Assembly (NCBI RefSeq): GCF_012844225.1
Contig: NZ_JABAGQ010000008.1
Coordinates: 152,797-216,796, forward strand
Source: Rhodococcus sp. 105337
Lineage (GTDB): Bacteria; Actinomycetota; Actinomycetes; Mycobacteriales; Mycobacteriaceae
DNA length: 64,000 nucleotides
Direction: 5' to 3'
In this document: positions 17,514-26,498 of the stretch, piece after piece
How the letters are laid out: every line of letters starts with the position of its first letter
Position numbering within the stretch: position 1 is the stretch's first letter
Made by a program: the position numbers and the translations under genes
The notes under the pieces: generated by a model
Told to the model about the DNA's origin: nothing
Database searches by the model: none
Seen by the model: the letters and a program-made list of their open reading frames with translations, nothing else

Positions 17514-18283
17514 ACTCGTTGCCACCGTTCTCCATGGTTGTGCGCGTGGGTGCCGCGCGTCGAAAGCTCCACCCCGATGAGGAAGACAATTTATCCGGTC
17601 TTCGGTTCCTACGTCACGGATCGGTAAACGTGAGCGGGAACATCGATCGGTCGGCTCCTCGTGCTGTGTGGTGGGCATGCGTGTGTCGATCGCCGACGCT
17701 GTGGTTCTGTCGAACCGAATCGTCAAGGCGGTGCGAACGCGCCCCTGTCCTCATCCGGTGGCCGTCGCCATCGACGACACACACCCCCGTGCGGATGGAA
17801 ACGCCCCGTACGGGTAACAGCATGGCCGAAACATGAGGCTTTGTCACGTTTGGCTTCCCGAATCGGCGTGACCTGCGGAAACCGTTCCTTTTTCGGGTCT
17901 CGAACGTTGCCGTACAGGGCTTTTCGGGGGTCGTCCGCGGGAAAGAAGGCCGGCTGCGGTGGGCTCGTTCGCTCGTACCGCGCGGTAACACCGGTGGGTA
18001 ACTTGCAGCGGGGCCGACTGCCCTCGTCGTACCGCCGGGTAGGCGTTTGTGCCGCAACGATTTTGACAATCCACGAGCGCATGTGGACCGATGGAGGATC
18101 GTGCCCGGCTCTTTCTGTGACATCGATCACGAATGGTGAATACGGCGTCCGCTCAATCGAACTGATGCGCCCGCACGCGCGTGCCGAAGTCTCGTCCGGG
18201 CAGTGCGAGGTCCGTCGCCGGGCCGATCGAAGACCGCGGTTTTCTGGGACAGTGGAAGACAGTAAGGCGACGAGGAGGCCCCG
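17514..18283. other. 770-base divergent intergenic region, no gene seen
   Basis: Between the leftward carboxylase gene and the rightward 18284 gene. Open frames exist on the minus strand here (up to 169 codons) but are rich in Arg and lack domains or ribosome sites, so none is called. It holds a CRP-like site at 18116-18131 and a TTGACA at 18063-18068 with no good -10. A possible -10 for the carboxylase gene (TAAATT on the minus strand) lies near 17590. Confidence 0.6.
18116..18131 (+). promoter_or_regulatory. CRP/GlxR-like binding site
   Basis: TGTGACATCGATCACG fits TGTGA-N6-TCAC(A), with only the last base off. CRP-family regulators of Corynebacteriales use this motif. It is 153 bases upstream of the 18284 gene. 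Confidence 0.45.
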
Positions 18284-19483
18284 ATGCCCGGCTCAGACCG
18301 ACCCGAAGTATCCGACGAGTTCGAAACGCCCGGCCTGCGACGGAAACGCATCGCGGGACAGGTGCGCCGCTGGTGCGACCGGTGTGCCATCGACGGCAGG
18401 CACGGCCCGCTCTCGGATGCGGCGGCACTCGCGCTGGCCGCGGGTCATCTCGACGAATCGGCACGCACGGTCCTCGCGAACCGGCGGCGTGCCGGTCGGC
18501 GATTCCCCACCGTCGACGGTTTCGGAGCGTTGCGCCTTCTCTCCGACGAGCATGCTCATCTCGTGGCCCGCCTGGGCAAGCAGCGTCCCGGGGCCGCCCG
18601 CCTGGTCCTCGAATACCGCGCGAACGAACTCGCCAAGCGCCTCCGCGCTGCCGAGCAGACCATCGTGCATTCGCCGTCGCACTACGCGCAGGGTGTGCGT
18701 GCGGTTCGCAGGGATCGCCGCGATGGGCTCCACCTCGAACTCGATCAGCGAGAAGCGTTGTTCGCGGCGTTGCGGCAGACTCCGGCGCCGCTGCCGGTCG
18801 CGCCCGCCGAACAGGCCCGAGGTGCCGCCCTGTCCGTGGCGGTGGACCGTGTGTCGCGGTGGTCGGAGCGCACCCCCGCCGCAGACGCCGGCCGTCGAGC
18901 GGCCGATCTCCTCGCGCGCCGGATGCCGGAGGACGACGACCGGTTCGTCGACCGGTACGACACCCTGTTGTTCCTGGCGGGCTCCCTCTACGACCGGATC
19001 GAGTCGTCGGCGGCGTGGCGCTCCGAGTACTTCGCGGTACAGCGGGCCCAGCTCGATCTGGCCGAGGAAATCACTCAGATCGCCGTCGATACGGTGTCGT
19101 TGCGCGGACTGCTCGCGGAATTGGGCGCCGCGATCGGGAGTATCCCGGGCGAACGGGGCGCCGGCGCACGGGCTGCGCTGGACGCGCGGGTCGCGGCGCT
19201 CGATCCCGTGTGGGACCAGCTTCTCGCCCGGGTGGCGGCGCTCGCCAGGATCGGCGATCTGCTCGGAAACGCGGAAAGCCGGATGGGCATGGTCGATGTC
19301 GCACGCCGCACCGCGAGCCTCGACGAGCGTATCGACGATCTCATCGGGCGGTCGGGCGCGCGCGAGCTCTCGGCCGAGAACACCGACTTCGTCGGCGACC
19401 AGTTCGGGTCGGCCGCGGAACTCATCGGTTCGCTGCACACCGCGCTCCGGAGCGACATTGCGGAGCTCACCGGCAAGGATTGA
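18284..19483 (+). CDS. Conserved hypothetical protein, helical
   Basis: A 399-residue soluble protein not recognised as any characterised family. It is rich in Ala, Arg, Asp and Leu and is predicted by eye to be almost wholly helical. The pair C31/C34 (RWCDRCAIDG) near the N-terminus could hold a metal, but no second pair is seen. There is no signal peptide or membrane segment. ATG 18284 follows a GAGG site. It is the first gene of a rightward series (lipoprotein, ParA, two unknowns) but 135 bases separate it from the next, so an operon is uncertain. Confidence 0.6.
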   Translation: MPGSDRPEVSDEFETPGLRRKRIAGQVRRWCDRCAIDGRHGPLSDAAALALAAGHLDESARTVLANRRRAGRRFPTVDGFGALRLLSDEHAHLVARLGKQRPGAARLVLEYRANELAKRLRAAEQTIVHSPSHYAQGVRAVRRDRRDGLHLELDQREALFAALRQTPAPLPVAPAEQARGAALSVAVDRVSRWSERTPAADAGRRAADLLARRMPEDDDRFVDRYDTLLFLAGSLYDRIESSAAWRSEYFAVQRAQLDLAEEITQIAVDTVSLRGLLAELGAAIGSIPGERGAGARAALDARVAALDPVWDQLLARVAALARIGDLLGNAESRMGMVDVARRTASLDERIDDLIGRSGARELSAENTDFVGDQFGSAAELIGSLHTALRSDIAELTGKD

Positions 19484-19618
19484 CCGTGTCCGTTGTGTCC
19501 GGTCACAGGTTTCCCGCGTGTGGCAGGGTCCGGCCACCCAGTCCCCAAAATGTGAGACGCCTCACTGGTGCAAATGTCCGATTCGGTGGTAACTTCCTCG
19601 CGTTCATCTGGGGGTCGA

Positions 19619-20098
19619 ATGACGGGGGTGGCGTGGGTGTTTGCACGACGGGTATCGGCAGGGGTAGCAGCCGGAGTCATGGCGATGGTCATCGCAGGAT
19701 GCGGGGGGGATCCTGCGGTGACGGTGGTCGACGATCCCCAGCTCGAATCAGCGTTCAGCGAGGTGCTCGCCGGCGGTCAGGAACGCACGCTGGGTGATCT
19801 CGCGCAGGTTGCGGACCTGCAGGGGGAGGACTGGGACCGGATGTACTACTTCCGTGTTCCTCTGCTCATGAGCGAGGTCAACCGCATCCTCGATACCTCG
19901 GGTCTCGTGTGGAAGGACCTCCCGACGGTGGGCGCCGAAGGGATGATCGTGTTCATGTCGGAAGGGCGCGTGGTGCACGCGGTCGTCGACCGCGCGCCTG
20001 CGCTTGCGCTCAGCGGGTTCGCAACTGCCGACTCGGTCGTCCGCGCGGATACCTCGGGCGGGCTGGAGAGAGTCGGTGTCGAGGCGAAGGGCAGATAA
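19619..20098 (+). CDS. Putative lipoprotein, unknown function
   Basis: A 159-residue protein with a lipoprotein signal: Arg-containing start (MTGVAWVFARRVSAG), hydrophobic stretch and lipobox MVIAGC, with lipidated Cys at about 28. The mature part has about 130 residues with no recognised domain. ATG 19619 is chosen because it gives a normal signal peptide and follows GGGGGTC; a start at 19568 would add a polar leader. The ParA gene begins 78 bases after its stop. An anchored protein next to a ParA-type ATPase could link the ATPase to the membrane, but this is only inferred from position. Confidence 0.65.
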   Translation: MTGVAWVFARRVSAGVAAGVMAMVIAGCGGDPAVTVVDDPQLESAFSEVLAGGQERTLGDLAQVADLQGEDWDRMYYFRVPLLMSEVNRILDTSGLVWKDLPTVGAEGMIVFMSEGRVVHAVVDRAPALALSGFATADSVVRADTSGGLERVGVEAKGR

Positions 20099-20176
20099 GA
20101 CCGGACGTCATGTTTGTCCGGATCGCGGTGTACGTTTCTATCGGAAGAGCAGTCGATCTTTCCGAAGAGGTGCACG

Positions 20177-21034
20177 GTGGCGCGGGTAATCGCGACGATC
20201 AACCTGAAAGGTGGCGTCGGTAAGACCACGACGACCGCGGCGTTGGGCGAGTTCATGGCCGCCGAGTTCGGGCAGCGGGTACTGCTCGTCGACCTCGACC
20301 CCCAGACGAACCTCACCACCATGATGATCGGTGAGGAGCGCTGGAAGGAACTCAACGAGCTCGACCGCACCCTTGCGGCGCTGTTCCGGGGTGCGATCGA
20401 ATCCGATACCGCCTCGTTCGACATCGAGAAGGCCCTTCAGCACGACGTCTCGCCGGTCCGGGCCGTGCGCGGGGTGGATCTCCTGGCGTCCTCGCTCGAT
20501 CTCATCGAGATCCAGGAGGGTCTCAGCCACCGGCAGTATGCGGACCCGGGGTCGCATCGGCCGATCGAGATCCTCACGAAGGCGATCGAACCGATCGCCG
20601 ATCGATACGACTACATACTCCTCGACTGCCCGCCCAACCTGGGCATGCTCACGCTTAACGGTTTGAGATCGGCCGACGGGTATCTGATCCCGACTATCCC
20701 GGACATCCTGTCGACGTACGGAATTCCCCAGCTGCAGAAGCGTATTCAGGAGTTTGCGCAGCGCACGGGTCATCCCCTCCGGGAAATCGGTCTGGTCATC
20801 ACGAAGTATCGCAGCGCTTCCAACCTCCACCGCAGCATCATCGAACAGTTGCAGCGTGACGACCGGATCGCCGATGTCGTACCCGCGTGGGTTCCGGAAG
20901 CGAACCAGATCGCCGCCTCCGCGGAGTTCGTGCCGTACGGCACTCTCAAACGCAAGTACGGCAACACGGGGCAGTTCGACGCGCTGCGGATTCTCACCGA
21001 GACGATTCTGATGAACGCGCAGGTGTACCTGTGA
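20177..21034 (+). CDS. ParA/MinD-type P-loop ATPase, orphan
   Basis: A 285-residue deviant-Walker ATPase. Walker A is KGGVGKTTT (about residues 11-19), Walker A' is VDLDPQTN, and Walker B is YILLDCPPNLGML. These proteins position DNA or protein cargo by ATP-driven cycling on the nucleoid or membrane. No parB-like gene or parS-like repeat is nearby, so this is not the chromosome partition copy. GTG 20177 is the start, with GAAGAGG ahead; an ATG at 20114 would add a Cys-rich leader that the family lacks. Its stop overlaps the start of the next gene as GTGA, which points to a working pair. Confidence 0.85.
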   Translation: MARVIATINLKGGVGKTTTTAALGEFMAAEFGQRVLLVDLDPQTNLTTMMIGEERWKELNELDRTLAALFRGAIESDTASFDIEKALQHDVSPVRAVRGVDLLASSLDLIEIQEGLSHRQYADPGSHRPIEILTKAIEPIADRYDYILLDCPPNLGMLTLNGLRSADGYLIPTIPDILSTYGIPQLQKRIQEFAQRTGHPLREIGLVITKYRSASNLHRSIIEQLQRDDRIADVVPAWVPEANQIAASAEFVPYGTLKRKYGNTGQFDALRILTETILMNAQVYL

Positions 21035-21612
21035 CGAAACCGGACACCGGCGAGGCTCGTCTGCGCATGCAGATCGGCGAAGCGACCGCGGCACTGCTCA
21101 GGCTCGACGACACCGCGCCGGGGACGGCGGGACAACTCGTCGCGCTCGTCCGGGTCGTCGCCGACGAAGCGGCCCGTACGCCCCGCTTCGCGAAGTCGCT
21201 GTCGACCGTGCTCTCGCAGGGAGCGTTGTCACCGGGAGCGGGACCGGCATCCGGGCCAGGAGGCGCCTGGAACGTCCGATATGCGCTCGGTGCGGCGGAC
21301 CCCGAAAACACAGCCCCGGCTCACGACACAGCCCCGGAAGGGAGCGTAGCCCCGGCGCAGAAAGCGCCTGCTCGTCGCGGCAAGCGCGCGCCCGGCCCGT
21401 TCGACCCGTTCGCTGTCTACCGCGAAGCCGGCGAGCCCGGGCTGCGGGTGCAACTCGACGTCCTCGACGCGGAGCGGCTCAAGGACATCATCGCCGAGCA
21501 CGCGATGGACTACGACAAGCTCGCGATGCGGTGGCGCACGCCCTCGAAACTGCGTGATCGCATCGTCGAACGGGTCAAAGCCCTGACCACGAAGGGGGAC
21601 GCATTTCGGTGA
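21031..21612 (+). CDS. Unknown protein coupled to ParA
   Basis: A 193-residue protein overlapping the ParA stop by 4 bases, so probably translated together and possibly its cargo adaptor. Three parts are seen: a helical N-terminal region (about 1-75), a Pro/Ala/Gly linker with repeated TAPAHDTAPEG-like units (about 80-130), and a C-terminal charged helical domain (about 135-193, DPFAVYREAGEPGLRVQLDVL and MRWRTPSKLRDRIVERVKAL). It does not resemble ParB. GTG 21031 is the only start consistent with the overlap; codons upstream lie within ParA. Confidence 0.65.
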   Translation: MTKPDTGEARLRMQIGEATAALLRLDDTAPGTAGQLVALVRVVADEAARTPRFAKSLSTVLSQGALSPGAGPASGPGGAWNVRYALGAADPENTAPAHDTAPEGSVAPAQKAPARRGKRAPGPFDPFAVYREAGEPGLRVQLDVLDAERLKDIIAEHAMDYDKLAMRWRTPSKLRDRIVERVKALTTKGDAFR

Positions 21613-21738
21613 TGCTTCACAGAAACTGTCGTTACCAGGCTGAGACCCGTAGGGTTACCAGCAGACCCCCCGAGTTGTGCGGCGACGCCGTCACGCCACC
21701 TCGCGTCGGTTTTCGTGCACGAGAGAAGGACAGCAGGC

Positions 21739-22500
21739 ATGGGTGATATCGCAGGTCAGGGCATGGCCGCTTTTGTGACGGACGTTCAACAGCGCGGCGG
21801 ACGCGCAGAACCTCTCGACGACCAGCGCACCGTCAAGGTCCGCGGTACGGACGGGGTCAAGCGGGTGGTCCGCGTGCGGACCACCGAGGGCGGACCGTGG
21901 CTCGCACGTCGGCAGGACGGCATCGCCGGCAGCGACGAGACCGGGTCGTCGCACTGGGTCTTCGTCGACCTCGGGCAGAAGCCCCCCGCGTTCTATATCG
22001 TCGAGTCGGCCGAGATCGAGGCCGGGATCGAGGAAGAGGTCGCGCTGTGGCTCACCGAGCGCCCGGGCCGGACCGCGACCGGGAGTCATCCCATCCCGCT
22101 CAGTGGCGTTGCGCACGGCCTCGACCGCTGGGACCTGCTGGGGCTCGACGCGGTCAAGGACACCACTCGTACGTGCGCTCCCACGCGGCGCAGCCCCCGC
22201 CGGACGGCAGCCCCCGCAGCGCGTCCCGCAGCGCAGCCGGAAGAGGTCGACCCGCGCGTCGCGGTGTGCGCCGATGTCGGCGGTTACCGCGTGCAGGGAC
22301 GCTTCGACACGACTACGGGCGCGCTCGAGATCACGCGGGGACCGATGGAGGGGCGACGTTTCCCCGACCCCACCACCGCCGCCGACGCTGTCGCGGGTTT
22401 CCTCAGCGGCGACATCGAGTCGCACGACGGAGACACGTTCTGGCGTCTCGACGGACCGAAGGCCCCCGCGCTCGGTGAGTACCTCGCACGTAGCAGCTGA
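21739..22500 (+). CDS. Hypothetical protein
   Basis: A 253-residue soluble protein that I do not recognise. The N-terminal 130 residues look like a mixed alpha/beta domain with WVFVDLGQKPPAFYIVESAEIE. A Pro/Ala/Arg linker (about 155-175) leads to a small beta-rich C-terminal domain. That linker plus small domain layout echoes its neighbour at 21031. AGAAGGA precedes ATG 21739. It follows the ParA pair by 126 bases on the same strand and converges on the acyl-CoA synthetase gene. Confidence 0.6.
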   Translation: MGDIAGQGMAAFVTDVQQRGGRAEPLDDQRTVKVRGTDGVKRVVRVRTTEGGPWLARRQDGIAGSDETGSSHWVFVDLGQKPPAFYIVESAEIEAGIEEEVALWLTERPGRTATGSHPIPLSGVAHGLDRWDLLGLDAVKDTTRTCAPTRRSPRRTAAPAARPAAQPEEVDPRVAVCADVGGYRVQGRFDTTTGALEITRGPMEGRRFPDPTTAADAVAGFLSGDIESHDGDTFWRLDGPKAPALGEYLARSS

Positions 22501-22548
22501 GCGGTCGGCGAGCGGCCCTGCGCGACCCGTGCCCGCGTGGCCGGGCGG

Positions 22549-24120
22549 TTACGACACCGGGGTGTAGTCGGTACCCGTCCGCAACCACAGCGCGCCGGCT
22601 CCGGCGGTTGTTCCCTGCTCCTTCAGTTCGCGTTTGAGGATCTTGTTGGTCGCGGTGACCGGCAGGTCGGCGTCGATCCGGACGTGGCGCGGCCACGCCT
22701 TCGGTGACAGATCTGCCTGAGCAGCAAGGAATTCGGAGAACTCATCCGGGGTGAGTGTGGTGTCGTCGCGGAGCACCATGGCTGCCATCACCTGGTCGCC
22801 GACGTGTTCGTCGGGAACACCGTAGACCGCGACCCGGCTCAGTTGCGGGAGCCGCTGGAGGATCCGTTCGATCGGTGCCGCCGCGAGGTTCTCACCGTCC
22901 ACGCGCATCCAGTCCGCGGTGCGGCCGGCGAGATAGATCCAGCCTTCGGCGTCCTTGTATGCCAGATCTCCCGACCAGAACATGCCGTGCCGCATCCGCT
23001 CGTCGGTCGACTCCTGATCGTTGTAGTAGCCGGTGAAGAAGCCGCCCCCTTGCGTGTTGACGAGTTCGCCGATGGCCTTGTCCGCGTTGCTCAAGGCACC
23101 GTTGTGGTCGAACTCGGCAGGTGCGCACTGCGTGACGGTGACGGAGTCGTACACCTCCACCCCGGCGAGTCCTTTTCCGATGGAGCCTTCGGGCGTGCCC
23201 TCCTCGCGGGTGATGATGACGGCTGTCTCCGTCGAACCGAAGCCGTCCCATACGGTGCACCCGAACCGCCTCGCGAACTCGTCGATGTCGCGGTCGGTGG
23301 CCTCGTTGCCGAAGGCCACCCGCAGCGGATTGTCGGCATCGTCCTTCTGTTCGGTCGTCGCCAGAAGGTATGCGAGAGGCTTGCCGACGTAGTTCATGTA
23401 TGTCGCTCCGTAGCGGCGGATGTCGTCGAGAAAGGCCGACGCGGAGAACGTCGCCGGCGCCATGGCTGCGCCGCTGCACAGCGACACGCACCACCCGGCG
23501 AGGATCGCGTTCGAGTGGAACATCGGCATCGACAGGTAGGCGATGTCGTCCGAGGTGATCGAGAAGCGCGACACCAGGTTGTTGCCCGCGAAGATCACCA
23601 TGATCTGAGCGAGCAGAACGGGTTTGGGGTCGCCGCTCGTACCGGAGGTGAAGATCAGCATGAACGGGTCCATCATCTCCACCTCGCGGTACGGCTCGAG
23701 GGGAGGCGCACCTTCGACCAGCAACCGCCACTGCGGGCTCGCGACGTCGAGCACCGTGATGTCGCCGAGATCGAGTCCGTCGAGGAGCGGGGCATGCGCC
23801 GGATCGGTGAGCACCACCTGGCAATCGGCGCGTCGGATGTCTCCGGCCAGGCTCTCGCCGCGTCGCGTGGTGTTGATGCCGACGAGGGGGAACCCTCCGA
23901 GCCCTGCGGCCGCCACAGCGTGCAGCATGTCGGGTGTATTGCCGAGTAGCGTGCCGACATGCACCGGCCGGGTGTGGTCGAGAATCGAAAGCAGTGCCGA
24001 GGCCTGAGCCGACGCCTCCGTCAGATGCTCTCGCCAGGTCCAGCGTCCGGTGTCGTGAACGATCGCCGCGGTGTCGTCGTCGAGTAGTGCGCGCAGTGCC
24101 TGCTGAACGGTGTCGGCCAT
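22549..24120 (-). CDS. Acyl-CoA synthetase, FadD17-like
   Basis: A 523-residue member of the adenylate-forming family that would activate a carboxylic acid to its CoA thioester. The ATP loop is TSGTSGDPKP at 158-167 (Ser for the usual Thr at the fifth position, as in related mycobacterial proteins). DGFGSTE and the hinge region (WSGDLAYKDAEGWIYLAGR) follow, and the C-terminal catalytic Lys lies in NKILKREL. Sequence resembles M. tuberculosis FadD17, from memory, a cholesterol-regulon enzyme. The frame is open far upstream through the hydrolase gene, but ATG 24120 is the domain start. It is the third gene of the monooxygenase-hydrolase-synthetase operon, 11 bases after the hydrolase stop. Confidence 0.85.
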   Translation of the reverse strand: MADTVQQALRALLDDDTAAIVHDTGRWTWREHLTEASAQASALLSILDHTRPVHVGTLLGNTPDMLHAVAAAGLGGFPLVGINTTRRGESLAGDIRRADCQVVLTDPAHAPLLDGLDLGDITVLDVASPQWRLLVEGAPPLEPYREVEMMDPFMLIFTSGTSGDPKPVLLAQIMVIFAGNNLVSRFSITSDDIAYLSMPMFHSNAILAGWCVSLCSGAAMAPATFSASAFLDDIRRYGATYMNYVGKPLAYLLATTEQKDDADNPLRVAFGNEATDRDIDEFARRFGCTVWDGFGSTETAVIITREEGTPEGSIGKGLAGVEVYDSVTVTQCAPAEFDHNGALSNADKAIGELVNTQGGGFFTGYYNDQESTDERMRHGMFWSGDLAYKDAEGWIYLAGRTADWMRVDGENLAAAPIERILQRLPQLSRVAVYGVPDEHVGDQVMAAMVLRDDTTLTPDEFSEFLAAQADLSPKAWPRHVRIDADLPVTATNKILKRELKEQGTTAGAGALWLRTGTDYTPVS

Positions 24121-24131
24121 GGTGATCGTCC

Positions 24132-25103
24132 TCAGTGTGGTGGGAGGGGAGAGACGGGGTCGCCGGAGACCTCGGGGGTGTCCGGCTTCGGAGTCGAAGA
24201 GTCCGCGAGATGCCTTGTCAGGAAGAAGATCTGGTGCGTCACTGCCGGCTCGAACCAGTCTTTCCCGGGCCACACGTCGAAGTGGTCGCAGGGATAATGG
24301 CGAACCTCGGCGCGCGCCCGGAAGGCCGCCTGGGCAGCGGAGTGGGGTGGCGCACTGCGATCGAAGTCCGCGATCTGCACCAGTACCGGGCACCGGATCG
24401 ACGCGGCGTGGCGGCCGGGGCGGTAGGTACCGAGTTCCAGCACGATCGTCGCGTCGACTTCGTTGCGCCACGTCGGGCCCGCGATGGCGAGATAACCCTC
24501 GCGATGCCCGTCGAGATTCAACGCTGCGATGTCGCCGGGTTCCCCGACCAGCGGAATCATGTTGGCACCGCGACCGATTCGTGACCCGATTTTGCTTCGA
24601 ACGCCCGTGGCGGTGGATCTCAGCAGGCTCGCCGCCGGTGTGTGGCGCGCGGCGAGCAGTCCGGCGGCGAGGCCGTCGACCAGCGGTGTGAGTGCCACAA
24701 CCGCTGCGATACCCGAGTCGTGTGCGGCGATCGTCAGGACATGACCGCCCGACAGCGAGACACCCCACAGTACGACGCGATCCGGGTCCACTCCGTCGAG
24801 GCGCCGCGCCGCGTCGATCGCGGCGCGGTAATCGGCCAGTTGGCCGTCGAGGTCCACGCGCTGACGGTCGTCCCCGCCGGACGAGCCGAACCCCCGGTAG
24901 TCGAACGCCACGACGTGCATCCCCGCATCGGCGAAGCGTTCCGCGAACGGGGTGAGTCCGGAGTCCTTCGTTCCTCCGAGTCCGTGCGCCATGATGACGA
25001 CCGGCGCTCGTCCGGACGCGTCGAGCCGTCCCGGTTTCGCGGGGAAGTGCCAGGCGTCGACATCGGCGTCGCGTGACCGGAACTGCAAGGAGTGGAATGT
25101 CAT
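24132..25103 (-). CDS. Alpha/beta hydrolase (dienelactone-hydrolase-like)
   Basis: A 323-residue alpha/beta-hydrolase. The oxyanion region is VVIMAHGLGGTKD; the nucleophile is Ser in GVSLSGGH; the acid is probably Asp in QIADFDRSAP; the His is in YPCDHFDVW. It should hydrolyse an ester or related bond. ATG 25103 overlaps the monooxygenase stop as ATGA, so the two are translationally coupled, and it leads to the acyl-CoA synthetase gene. An ester made by the monooxygenase could be cut here and the acid activated by the next enzyme. The gene set recalls the mycobacterial mymA operon (monooxygenase, LipR, FadD13), but orthology is not claimed. Confidence 0.85.
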   Translation of the reverse strand: MTFHSLQFRSRDADVDAWHFPAKPGRLDASGRAPVVIMAHGLGGTKDSGLTPFAERFADAGMHVVAFDYRGFGSSGGDDRQRVDLDGQLADYRAAIDAARRLDGVDPDRVVLWGVSLSGGHVLTIAAHDSGIAAVVALTPLVDGLAAGLLAARHTPAASLLRSTATGVRSKIGSRIGRGANMIPLVGEPGDIAALNLDGHREGYLAIAGPTWRNEVDATIVLELGTYRPGRHAASIRCPVLVQIADFDRSAPPHSAAQAAFRARAEVRHYPCDHFDVWPGKDWFEPAVTHQIFFLTRHLADSSTPKPDTPEVSGDPVSPLPPH

Positions 25104-26425
25104 CGGTCGCCTCCGTGGGCACGGGCAAGTCCGGCCGGCAGTTCGTGTGTGCGGATGTCGTGCTCGTACGCGAAATAATCGAGTTGCTGGGTGTGCCGTG
25201 GACGATCCAGCATGTGCCCGGTGAATTTCTGCTGGTCCGCGACGATGACCCGTTCCATCTCGTCGTCCGCGGGCAGTGCGTAGCGGCCGACGGCATACGC
25301 GGCGATCACCCGCGCCTGACATTCGACGAAGGGGAACAGCGTCGGCGTCGCCTGTGCGAAACCGGCGAAGGCGAGGTCGGGGAGTCCCGGTGCGAAGATC
25401 CGTTTGTAGAGCGCGATGTGATTGTCCGGCGCACTGAGGAAAGCGGGTTCGAAGAACGGGAACGTGATGTTGTAACCGGTCGCGTAGACGGCGATATCGA
25501 TCTCGGTCGAGCTACCGTCGACGAAATGCACTGTGCGGCCGTCGAACCGCTCGATGTCGGGTTTCGGGGTGATGTCGCCCGACCCCAGACGCAGTGGCAA
25601 CTCCACCGACTGCGTGGGGTGGGCTTCGAAGAATTTGTGGTTGGGCGACGGAAGACCGTACAACTCCGGCCTGCCGGAGAGCAGGGGTTGCCCCCACTGT
25701 GCGAGCTTGCGCTGCCAGGCCAGCGGTACGTAGGGCACCGTCCGGTAGTACTTGTCGGCGGGGCGCCCGGCGATGTACTTGGGAACGATCCACGCACTCG
25801 ACCGAGTCGAGAGCGTCACCTCCGTCCGAAGCGTTCTCGACGACAGTTCGACGGCGATGTCGGCGGCACTGTTGCCGATGCCGACGACAAGAATGCGCTT
25901 GCCCGCGAAATCGAGCGGGGTCTGCGGATCGATGTAGTGGTGGGAGTGCATCGCCACCCCGGTGAAGTCGCCCGGAAATCGGGGGACCCGGGGGTCCCAG
26001 TGATGGCCGTTGGCGACAACGAGGAACTCGAACCGCCGGGTGCCGCCGTCTGCCAGGTCGAGTTCCCAGCCCCCTTCGTCCAGGCGCCGGGCGCGGAGCA
26101 CCTCGTTGCCGAACTCGATGTTGTCGCGGAGGCCGAAGGCGTCGGTATATCCGTCGAGGTAGTCCTTGATCTGGGAGTGGTGAGGAAAATCGGGATACGA
26201 CGCCGGCATCGGATAGTCCTTGAACGACAACTGATGCTTCGACGTGTCGATGTGCAGCGAACGGTAAGCACTGCTGCGTCCGTTGGGGTTACCGAAGGCC
26301 CAGTTCCCGCCCACGCGATCGGACATCTCGAAGCACGTGTAGGGCACGCCGTAGTCGGACAGCATCTTGCTCGTGGTCAGGCCGCTGATTCCCGCGCCGA
26401 TGACAGCGGTACTCGGTGCCGACAT
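25100..26425 (-). CDS. Flavin-containing (Baeyer-Villiger-like) monooxygenase
   Basis: A 441-residue FAD/NADP enzyme. FAD motif GAGISGL at residues 10-16, NADP motif VGIGNSAADIAVEL at about 180-193, the FMO/BVMO linker-type sequence FTGVAMHSHHY before it, and YATGYN near 315. It inserts oxygen into a ketone or onto N or S of its substrate. Length fits FMOs rather than the larger type I BVMOs. ATG 26425 begins MSAPSTAVIGAGISG. It heads a three-gene operon and its upstream region holds CRP-like and KstR-like motifs. Substrate is unknown; a lipid or steroid-derived ketone fits the neighbours. Confidence 0.87.
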   Translation of the reverse strand: MSAPSTAVIGAGISGLTTSKMLSDYGVPYTCFEMSDRVGGNWAFGNPNGRSSAYRSLHIDTSKHQLSFKDYPMPASYPDFPHHSQIKDYLDGYTDAFGLRDNIEFGNEVLRARRLDEGGWELDLADGGTRRFEFLVVANGHHWDPRVPRFPGDFTGVAMHSHHYIDPQTPLDFAGKRILVVGIGNSAADIAVELSSRTLRTEVTLSTRSSAWIVPKYIAGRPADKYYRTVPYVPLAWQRKLAQWGQPLLSGRPELYGLPSPNHKFFEAHPTQSVELPLRLGSGDITPKPDIERFDGRTVHFVDGSSTEIDIAVYATGYNITFPFFEPAFLSAPDNHIALYKRIFAPGLPDLAFAGFAQATPTLFPFVECQARVIAAYAVGRYALPADDEMERVIVADQQKFTGHMLDRPRHTQQLDYFAYEHDIRTHELPAGLARAHGGDR

Positions 26426-26465
26426 GTATGACCTTCCCCCAACGTCGGGTGAATCCGGAGTGTTC

Positions 26466-26481
26466 GGTGACGACGGTCACA
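26466..26481 (-). promoter_or_regulatory. CRP/GlxR-like site upstream of the monooxygenase gene
   Basis: On the minus strand TGTGACCGTCGTCACC fits TGTGA-N6-TCAC. It lies 41-56 bases ahead of the start codon, which is within or just after a probable promoter. Confidence 0.4.
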
Positions 26482-26484
26482 ATG

Positions 26485-26498
26485 TAGAACACGTTCTC
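26485..26498. promoter_or_regulatory. KstR-like operator
   Basis: TAGAACACGTTCTC matches the KstR consensus TNNAACNNGTTNNA at all fixed bases except the last. KstR is the TetR-family repressor of cholesterol catabolism in mycobacteria and rhodococci. It lies about 60 bases upstream of the monooxygenase operon that ends with the FadD17-like gene. Confidence 0.45.

Noticed and set aside
14808..17627. A 939-codon open frame antisense to the carboxylase gene (and another of 686 codons at 12663-14723)
   Set aside because: They mirror the codon bias of a very long high-GC gene; the products are Arg/Asp/Val-rich with no domain or ribosome site, while the opposite strand has a complete known enzyme.
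17614..18130. Overlapping minus-strand open frames in the 17.5-18.3 kb gap
   Set aside because: Arg/Pro-rich, mutually overlapping, no ribosome site, no likeness to known proteins.
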